64,000 nucleotides of DNA from Leptobrachium leishanense (lineage: Eukaryota; Chordata; Amphibia; Anura; Megophryidae): positions 43,276,250 through 43,340,249 of the forward strand of contig CM019071.1 of NCBI GenBank assembly GCA_009667805.1, in the 5' to 3' direction. Of this stretch, positions 32,515 to 64,000 are shown piece after piece (the first letter of the stretch is position 1; each line of letters begins with the position of its first letter). The notes under the pieces were generated by a model that saw only the letters and a list, made by a program, of their open reading frames with translations, ran no database searches and was not told where the DNA came from. A program made the position numbers and the translations under genes.

Positions 32515-34415
32515 TACTCATAGCTTGCATTCCTTACTGTACTCGCGGCTTGCGTTCCTTACTGTACTCCCGCTAGTGTTCTTTACTGTACTCGCGGCTT
32601 GCGTTCCTTGCTGTACTCGCGGCTTGCTTTCCTTACTGTACTCAAGGCTTGTGTTCCTTGCTGTACTCGCTGTTTGCGTTCCTCGCAGTACTTGTGGCTT
32701 GCGTTCCTTGCAGTATTCGTGGCTTGTGCTCCTTACTGTACTCCCGCTAGTGTTCTTTAATGTACTCGTGGCTTGCGTTCCTTGCTGTACTCGCAGCTTG
32801 CTTTTCTTACTGTACTCATGGCTTGCGTTCTTTGCTGTACTCGCTGCTGGCGGTCCTTACTGTACTTGTGGCTTGCGTTCCTTGCTGTACTCGCAGCTTG
32901 CTTTTCTTACTGTACTCAGGGCTTGCGTTCTTTCCTGTACTCGCTGCTGGCGGTCCTTACTGTACTCGTGGCTTACGTTCCTACTGTACTAGCGGCTTGC
33001 TTTTCTTACTGTACTCGCAGCTTGCTTTCCTTACTGTACTCCCGCTAGTGTTCTTTACTGTACTCGTGGCTTGCGTTCCTTGCTGTACTCGTGGCTTGCG
33101 TTCCTACTGTACCCACGACTTGCATTCTTTGCTGTACTCGCTGTTTGCGGTCCTTACTTTACTAGTGGCTTGCGTTCCTTACTGTACTCCCGCTAGTGTT
33201 CTTTACTGTACTCATGGCTTGCGTTCCTTGCTGTACTCGCGGCTTGCTTTTCTTACTGTACTCACGGCTTGCGTTCTTTGCTGTACTCGCTGCTGGCAGT
33301 CCTTACTGTACTCGTGGCTTACGTTCCTACTGTACTCACGGCTTGCGTTTCTTATTATACTCGCAGCTTGCGTTCCATACTGTACTCCTGCTAGTGTTCT
33401 TCACTGTACTCGCGGCTTGCGTTCTTTGCTGTACTCGCTGCTGGCGGTCCTTACTGTACTCGTGGCTTGCGTTCCTTGCTGTACTCGCGGCTTGCTTTTC
33501 TTACTGTACTCACGGCTTGCGTTCTTTGCTGTACTCGCTGCTGGCGGTTCTTACTGTACTCGTGGCTTACGTTCCTACTGTACTAGCGGCTTGCTTTTAT
33601 TACTGTACTCCCGCTAGTGTTCTTTACTGTACTCGTGGCTTGCGTTCCTACTGTACCCACGACTTGCATTCTTTGCTGTACTCGCTGTTTGCGGTCCTTA
33701 CTGTACTAGTGGCTTGCGTTCCTACTGTACTAGTGGCTTGCGTTCCTTTACTGTACTCCCGCTAGTGTTCTTTACTGTACTCGTGGCTTGCGTTCCTTGC
33801 TGTACTCGCGGCTTGCTTTTCTTACTGTACTCACGGCTTGCGGTCTTTGCTGTACTCGCTGCTGGCAGTCCTTACTGTACTCGCGGCTTGCATTCCTTAT
33901 TGTACTCGCAGCTTGCGTTCCATACTGTACTCCTGCTAGTGTTCTTCACTGTACTCGCGGCTTGCATTCCTTGCTGTACTCGTAGCTTGCTTTCCATACT
34001 GTACTAGCGGCTTGCGTTCCATACTGTACTCTCGGCTTGCTTTCTTTGCTGTACTAGCGGCTTGCGTTCCATACTGTACTCGCTGCTTGCGGTCCTTACT
34101 GTACTCGCGGCTTGCGGTCCTTACTGTACTAGCGTTCCATACTATGCTTGCGTTCCATACTGTACTCACGACTTGCTTTCTTTGCTGTGCTCGCGGCTTT
34201 CTTTCTTTGCTGTGCTCGCGACTTGCTTTCTTTGCTGTGCTCGCGGCTTTCTTTCTTTGCTGTACTCGCAGCTTGCGTTTTACTGTACTCGCGGCTTGCT
34301 TTCTTTGCTGTACTCGCAGCTTGCGTTTTACTGTACTCGCGGCTTGCTTTCTTTGCTGTACTTGCGGCTTGCTTTCTTATGAAACTCGCGGCTTGCGTTC
34401 CTTACTGTACTTGTT
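32515..34415. repeat. Minisatellite, 25-bp unit (GCGTTCCTTACTGTACTCGC)
   Basis: About 75 copies of a 25-bp unit with the core GCTTGCGTTCCTTACTGTAC and variants (CTCCCGCTAGTGTTCTTTAC, TTTGCTGTACTCGCTGCTGG). Blocks of several unit types recur in the same order (for example near 33030, 33180, 33600 and 33750), so there is higher-order structure. It fills the gap between the 3' ends of copy B and the axl-like gene. Confidence 0.95.
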
Positions 34416-34496
34416 GCCTCCTGTACTTAACATGGGACTTGCAAGTCGCTAAGAAACACGAGAACAGTGACATAGGGTTTAGATTAAAAATATGCA

Positions 34497-34502
34497 TTTA
34501 TT
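34497..34502 (-). terminator. Poly(A) signal, distal, of the axl-like gene
   Basis: TTTATT on +, i.e. AATAAA on the minus strand, 1.9 kb after the axl stop. A second AATAAA on minus is at 34734-34739. Which one is used cannot be told from sequence. Confidence 0.5.
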
Positions 34503-34733
34503 TGACAGTAAAAAGCTTTTCTATGAGCAAAATGTAAAATATATATCATTTCATATACAAAAATATGTATGTACATTCTTAACAAAACTGATCGTACGGG
34601 TGTGTGGCGCGTACCGTCTAAGGGGGGGGGGCGCCATCACCGGTGCTCCGTAAAATACCGTCCCATGGAAATCCTTGTGTTTGATCCGTCCTGTAAGGAC
34701 GATTGTCATTTCATAAGAGCGATTTCCCCCTCG

Positions 34734-34739
34734 TTTATT
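34734..34739 (-). terminator. Poly(A) signal, proximal candidate, of the axl-like gene
   Basis: AATAAA on the minus strand, about 1.66 kb after the stop codon. Confidence 0.45.
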
Positions 34740-36403
34740 ATAAAAAGCAGATTTATGGTGGGCGGGCGGCCCAGTGCGCTGGTACCATTATATATCAGTG
34801 GTGTGCCGGCCATGGGTCGAGGGTCCTGTGTGAATCCTGTACCTTTCAGCGTTTCTTGCCCTGGTACCTTTTAAACGTTCACACTTAACATATATAGACC
34901 CATTAGCTTGTAATACGGAGGCGAGGGTGGGCAGAGCGTGGGGGTCCTCGCTGCTACAGGTACACGGTATCACTGCAGAGTGCAGCTTGTTAACTCACTA
35001 TACAGGAACAAACAGCTAAAAATGCTAAAAAAAAACAGCGTGGCAGTGCGTGTAAACAAACATATAATGGAAATGCAAAAAATGGTCCTTGTGGAGGATC
35101 CGGCCCATGTGCAGCGGTCAAATGAACTCCATGTGTGGAACATCAGGACCCAGGGAGCACGATCACAGTGTACAGGCGAGTATAGACCCAACGGAGAACT
35201 GAAAACACGAGAAAATGGCAGTGACATTCAGCTGGTATGGGAATGCTCCGAATTACAGGAGGGAACTCTGGGATATGGAGTCTGCAGGTGACACACACAC
35301 AGGGAGCTCTGGGATATGGTGTCTGCAGGTGACACACACAGGGAACTCTGGGATATGGAGTCTGCAGGTGACACACACACAGGGAGCTCTGGGATATGGT
35401 GTCTGCAGGTGACACACACAGGGAGCTCTGGGATATGGAGTCTGCGGGTGACACACGGAGCTCTGGGATATGGAGTCTGCGGGTGACACACGGAGCTGTG
35501 GGATATGGAGTCTGCGGTTGACACTGGGAGCTGTGGGATATGGAGTCTGCAGGGGACACACAGGGAGCTCTGGGATATGGAGTCTGCCGGTGACATAGAG
35601 GGAGCTCTGGGATCTGGCATCCTCCTCCGTGTCCCTCTGCAGAGTGGGTGTGAGCTTGGTTTTATGGTGGTGTTGCCTCCGGTTCGGGTAAATATAACCG
35701 TACACATAGCATATTATGTTGACATTAAGCCCCTCCCCCTCACTCGGCCACAGGAGGCGAGGTTGATGATGTAAGTGCATTGTTTTTTGTATACGCACTC
35801 CTGCTCACTGTGGAATTTTTATCAGAATGAGCTGCGTCGATGTGTTCAAAGATCACTTCCACGGGTGAAACGCCGAGTCACACGCGTTACTTCCGCTGTA
35901 TCGTCTTCTCCGGTGTATCGACACTTCATTATGTCGCGGCTCCTTCGACTCGTTTCATACCTCACTGGACACGCAACGGAAACATCCTGTGGTCCTTCAG
36001 CAGGAGTTGTTAACATTTTAAACCCATCCTTGGCGTGAGAATGGACTCCGATTCTGTGGGAGTATCGGATTCATGATGGACGTTGCCGGTACAAGCCGTC
36101 CTGTGCATGATTGTGAATTGTCTGTGGACATGTGCAGGGAGTTACATCATCAGTAACGTGCTTTATCAGGTCTTCGTACCATAGAAATTGTTCTACGAGG
36201 AGCTGAAAGTCAAATATTTGTAAGTTCACACAGTATCTAGGGGTTCCTTCACAGCAAAGCATGATGTGCATGGATCCACCAATATAATGCCTTCAAATGG
36301 TACCGGAATGCTCAGTGAGGGATTTGTAAAGGAGGTTGCTCGGAATAACCAGGGTATGGATGCAAAATACGTTCCTTGGACGCCACCTGGTTTCCGATTA
36401 CAG
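34740..36403 (-). other. 3' UTR of the axl-like gene (inferred)
   Basis: The region between the stop codon (36404-36406) and the poly(A) candidates has no further exon. It contains the minisatellite at 35245-35620. The UTR extent is inferred from the position of AATAAA. Confidence 0.5.
35245..35620. repeat. Minisatellite, GGAGCTCTGGGATATGGAGT unit, in the axl 3' UTR region
   Basis: About 10 copies of a 31-41-bp unit: GGGAGCTCTGGGATATGGAG then TCTGCAGGTGACACACA. The length varies with the number of CA repeats. The same unit forms a second array at 47105-47500 in an axl intron. Confidence 0.93.
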
Positions 36404-60177
<23,774 letters not shown>

Positions 60178-60550
60178 CTGAAAAGAAATAGAAAAAGGTG
60201 GTCAATACATATTGTCTCCTTGTCTTAACACTGCAAGGCCTACTCTTTCACAATATGGAAACAGAAGCTGTGTCACACAATGCTACACAAGACCAGACAG
60301 TCTTTGTTTTGCAGGTCAATGAGCCATTGAGTCAAAAGCACCATGAATGAAAGGGACACATCAGGTAAAGCAAATGAATGAATGAGACAGGTCAACATTC
60401 AGGTGCAACATTCAAAACGGAACCAACACAATGGGAACATTGAGGACAAAGGACACACAATGTCTTGGGGTGGAGATGTACAATCGGAACAAACGAAATA
60501 GATCACAACAATTATTCGACAAGGTGTCCCATGCTGGGAGAAGATACTCA

Positions 60551-60683
60551 GGGCCATATTACATTCTTGGTGCCAACTTAACCAGAGCTGTTGTAAACTT
60601 TAAAACGGCTCCATAGGCTATAACGGCTCTGGGAAGTTTACAACAGCTCTGGTTAAGTTAGCACCAACTATGTAATATGGCCC
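60551..60683. mobile_element. 133-bp hairpin MITE
   Basis: Nearly perfect inverted repeat: GGGCCATATTACAT at one end and ATGTAATATGGCCC at the other, with arms of about 52 bp (AACTTAACCAGAGCTGTTGT) and a short loop. It is flanked by TCA on both sides (60548-60550 and 60684-60686), a possible 3-bp target duplication. Confidence 0.8.
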
Positions 60684-61119
60684 TCAGTGTGGCCAAATGC
60701 GAATGGACGTCCAGACTAACTGTCCCTTGCAGTGAGACAATGTCTGTTTAAATTCCTTAAAAATGCATGAGCTTATTGGGAATCGGAAATATCCGTGAGC
60801 TGCAGTGCGGCCAAGCCGTGTTTAACAGAAAAGACTAATGGGTTTGGGCCCTTATTATGGAACTAAAATCCAAGACACTGATGTTGTTCGCTATGGGTCA
60901 CCAATAACTCTTCTCTCTGTGACATTGTGTGGCATTATTTTACAGTCTTGGCGATTGGACGCTTTGCCATGTGTTCCGCTTGTTGTCTTTATACTGTGTG
61001 TGACAAGACGAAACCTGAAAGTGTGAACTGTCTGTAAGTCATCCACCTTTGCTTGAAACACATTCTGCTGATTTACAAACCACCGCTGGAAGGAGAACCA
61101 CCACCAGAGCTGCTTTTCC

Positions 61120-61500
61120 AGTGTTTCGCCAAATGGACTAGCAAGGCCGATCGTTTGGACACAAGCTGAAGTCCTTTACATAAAATATCTGTCTTGTTAC
61201 AGTTATATCTTGAAGCATTGGAGATGAGTTCTCTAGAGTGGTGTACCATCCATCTCCATCCAGCAGGTAGATTGTCTGTTTGTTGGACTCCAGGAGAACA
61301 TAGCTCAGCTGTAGGTTTGGAGATGGAATAATGTGGTAGTGATGCCCTTGACTAAACCCTGTAGCGCCAATGGATGGGTCTTACTGTGACAACACATAGT
61401 TATTAGTCGTCACTATGGGGAATGTCAATGGGGTCCTTGTGAGCTTGTAGTTTCCACCAAGCGAATCAGTCGATACAACCTGTGTGAAACTATTTGAACG
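61120..61500 (-). pseudogene. Unrecognised protein-like segment, broken
   Basis: On the minus strand a frame with one internal stop reads, in part, YKLTRTPLTFPIVTTNNYVL and, after the stop, DPSIGATGFSQGHHYHII and LSYVLLESNKQTIYLLDGDG. The composition looks coded rather than random. I do not recognise the family, and it is not an AXL Ig or fibronectin domain. It may be a decayed retrogene or element-encoded protein in an axl intron. Confidence 0.3.
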
Positions 61501-63837
61501 TCCTGCCAAGAGACGTGACCAGGACCCTACCTGGGACTACTTTTAGAATGTATTATGAAGGATACCACTGACCTCACAGATGTTCCTGTGGTGCGACAGA
61601 AGTAAATGTCCATCTTACTCTATTATTTAGTTATTTCCAGATGTTTTTGCAGGGGAGGTCCAATTACATATCATTGGAATGCACTGGTGGTCCAGTGTCT
61701 ATACACATTGGGCTATGATGAGATTTTAGATCATTTCCTTTTTTTACCTGATGAGAGGTTTCCCTAAAAGCCCGGCTTTTGTTTTGTAACTCACTCAGTG
61801 CCCAGAAATGAAACCTCTGATACCACAATTTGTCAGTGAATGAGGAAGAGGGACGAGGAACTTGAAAAAAACCTAGAGTCTGTGGGCCGGCATCTCCTGA
61901 TACCATTGAGTAAGAGATCCAGAAACGAAACAGAAGAATACAAATAATAATAATAACAGAAATGAGGAGAAGTGAGACTGAAAACCATCCAGTTACTCAT
62001 TGACACGGAATCAGTTTCTTCCAGAAAGATTTCTAGGTGGCCAGCTGAGGGTACCGAGGGCTCCTAAAACCCAAATAACACAGAGGTACTGACCGGTTAC
62101 GGAGAGTACTGATCCGTTGCACACAGGATGTGCTGATTAGATGTGTGAGGTGGTCTCAGATCTCTGAGGTAGTGATTTGATTGTCTAATTCCAGACGTCG
62201 TTGATCAGATGTTTGCAGAAATTTTAACCCATAACACACAGAACGTATCGATTGGTTAATTATGGAAGACGTTGCTCGGTTACTTACAGACCGGCCAGTT
62301 TGTAGAGGCATGGAGTAGTGATTGGTCAATAACCAAATGTAAATATTGTTTAAGTCATTAAATAAACAACCCTCCTGTCTTTCACTCCCTCTGTCTGCCT
62401 GACCGGCCCCAGTGGACCATGCTATGAGTGGCCAGCAGGGGGAGCATGAACGTTGGCCGTGGTTAGGATTTACTGTTCTCTCTTGTCTCTCAATCCTCAG
62501 CATTAAGGTTTAGCTTTCACTCTAGGTCAAAGAACTGATTGACAGATGGGAATAGGTTTTTTTGCTAATTTGTAAGAAATTCTATCCATTTATTGGCAGG
62601 ATGAACAGAGAGAGGATTATCCATTAAACTCCGCGGCTTAACATTGTTGCAGACAATGGCAAAAAGTCACCATTTTTGCAATCACAATAAACTTCGGTGA
62701 TCTCTCCATAGGAAAAGTCAACGAACAAAAAAGATTGCCGAGGTTTATCATGGTTTTAACAACAGTGATCTTCACCATTCTTTGTCACAATTTAACAAAA
62801 AGGCATTTGGTTAGTAACGCCCAGAGAGGTGGAAGACTCTTTGAGCCGAGGATCACCAGGCCATGACATTTGCATGTTGGTGCTTACCATGAGCTCTCTG
62901 CATATTTTAGTCCACCGACTCTTTAGAAATATTTCCACGATGATCAGGGTGTCAGTCATATGGACGTATAACAGGTCTTACCAAAAAATTCTGTCCCAAG
63001 GCCATCACGGTGACTCTCCGAGGTTTTCAAAAACGAGAAGAACGAGATAATCGAAATGCAAAAGAAACGACAGGGAGAGCCAATAACAGACGAAAGACAG
63101 TCCCTCCACACGTCAACATGAGACCCAACCATGTGCAAAGACGAAAACTCATGGAAATCATGGTCTGACATGAAGAAGCAGAGCGAGGTACAACCAGTGG
63201 ACAGAATGAGGGTCCCTCAACAGGAAGGAGTATGGTTTCCTCTGCAAGATGTACGGTTAGATGTCCGTTATCCCAAAGCATTGGGCCAAGAAGAGTACTG
63301 GATTGGGATTTTGTCCCCGTCACATAACATCAAAGGGGAATTCCCCATTACCAGTGATGTTGGTTCTGGAATATTTCCGATTTTGGAATCCAGATCATGT
63401 TCTGCCACCAATCAAAATCCATATGAATGTACAGAGCCCCCTCTGCCACACCAACCCAGAGAAACTCATGGTGTCAGGGACTGGCCCTCTAACTTCCCAA
63501 TACACGGATTGTTTCCTCCAGAAAGTCACTGGCTACTGATATTGAATATCACCATAAGGAGTTAAAACCTACATCAAATCACTACAACGTGATAGAATGT
63601 AGCACAGGTAAACATAATTCATACATTAAACCCTGAGGTCATGTGTCCATCAATTATTCAACACAACAAAACAATGTAATGCTCATCCGACGTGCGTTTC
63701 GCCTCCAGCTCGTCAGGGATGCAACTGCAACATTTCCGCATCATAGGAGCAGTAACAATGTTTCAGTCCTGGCACGGAACGTTTTTCAACCCGCTGCTAC
63801 TTGACAAACGTCCTGTGCCAGGAGCATGAGATATTAT
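61501..63837. other. Upstream intron or unassigned region
   Basis: About 2.3 kb in which I could not find the next axl exon. Open frames near 63027-63565 on both strands have no recognised family. No tandem array or clear transposon end is present. Confidence 0.5.
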
Positions 63838-64000
63838 TATCCGGACACGGCACATCCATCCGAACACACGGCACATCCATCCGGACACGGCACATCCATT
63901 TGGACACGGCACATCCATCCGGACACGGCACATCCAGCCAGACACGACACATCCAGCCAGACACGGCACATCCATCCGGACACACGGCACATCCATCCGG
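63838..64000. repeat. Minisatellite, 19-bp unit (GGCACATCCATCCGGACAC), runs off the window
   Basis: At least eight copies of a 19-bp unit (with CACATCCAGCCAGACAC and CCATTTGGACAC variants), continuing to the last base, so its full length is unknown. Confidence 0.93.

Noticed and set aside
32525..33765. Several overlapping frames rich in Leu/Cys/Ala resembling membrane proteins
   Set aside because: 25-bp minisatellite read in three frames; hydrophobicity comes from the CTTGCGTTCC and CTGTACTCG words.
60880..61110. Candidate axl exon on minus after a CTCCTTCCAG acceptor-like sequence
   Set aside because: The translation does not resemble Ig or fibronectin III sequence, and the phase needed (exon ending in phase 0 before 60177) is not supported by a clear donor.
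61740..61906. Candidate axl exon ending CATCAG|GTAAAA on minus
   Set aside because: The donor is fair but the encoded residues do not match the first fibronectin III or Ig domains and there is no clear acceptor.
63131..63565. 144-codon open frame on +
   Set aside because: No family signature; overlaps an equally long frame on minus, so it may be chance or a shadow.

Overview
The window is vertebrate nuclear DNA, most likely from a frog. The evidence is intron-containing genes with GT-AG junctions, two olfactomedin-4-like genes, an AXL-family receptor tyrosine kinase gene, a tyrosine-recombinase (DIRS/Ngaro-type) retrotransposon, hAT transposons with MITEs, and CR1/L2-like LINE tails. I cannot name the species. 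There is no prokaryotic content: the long open frames are almost all stop-free minisatellites.

Layout. (1) 1-8418: the 3' part (three exons) of an olfactomedin-4-like gene on + (copy A). Its last intron holds a CCCTTTACAAT minisatellite split by a 5.77-kb decayed hAT transposon (1570-7341), which itself carries two nested MITEs. (2) 8.4-15.6 kb: transposon graveyard with a second hAT relative (8891-10832), five copies of one roughly 420-bp MITE family (one inside each hAT and three downstream), and LINE/MITE scraps. (3) 15.7-25.3 kb: six different minisatellites almost back to back. (4) 25.73-32.1 kb: a complete five-exon olfactomedin-4-like gene on + (copy B) with TATA box, signal peptide, coiled coil, olfactomedin domain and poly(A) signal; a G-rich array lies in intron 1. 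(5) 32.5-34.4 kb: a 25-bp-unit array between two convergent genes. (6) 34.5 kb to beyond 60.2 kb, minus strand: the 3' two-thirds of an axl-like gene, 14 coding exons (about 646 codons) from fibronectin III domain 1 through the transmembrane segment and kinase domain to the stop codon. All exon phases join in frame. The Ig-domain exons were not found and presumably lie past 64 kb. Its introns hold a degraded Ngaro-like element (about 38.4-43.65 kb, opposite strand), a LINE fragment, a hairpin MITE and minisatellites, including one of about 5 kb.

Functionally, copy A and copy B look like tandem duplicates of a secreted glycoprotein (N-terminal coiled coil, C-terminal olfactomedin beta-propeller). 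The axl-like gene encodes a TAM receptor for GAS6/protein S-type ligands. No functional link between these neighbours is visible. The outstanding feature of the window is minisatellite density: about 19 arrays covering roughly a third of it, several in positions that shape axl introns and its 3' UTR, and at least two that appear to have grown out of transposon sequence. Coordinates of exons checked against an open frame should be exact; the others may be off by a base or two.
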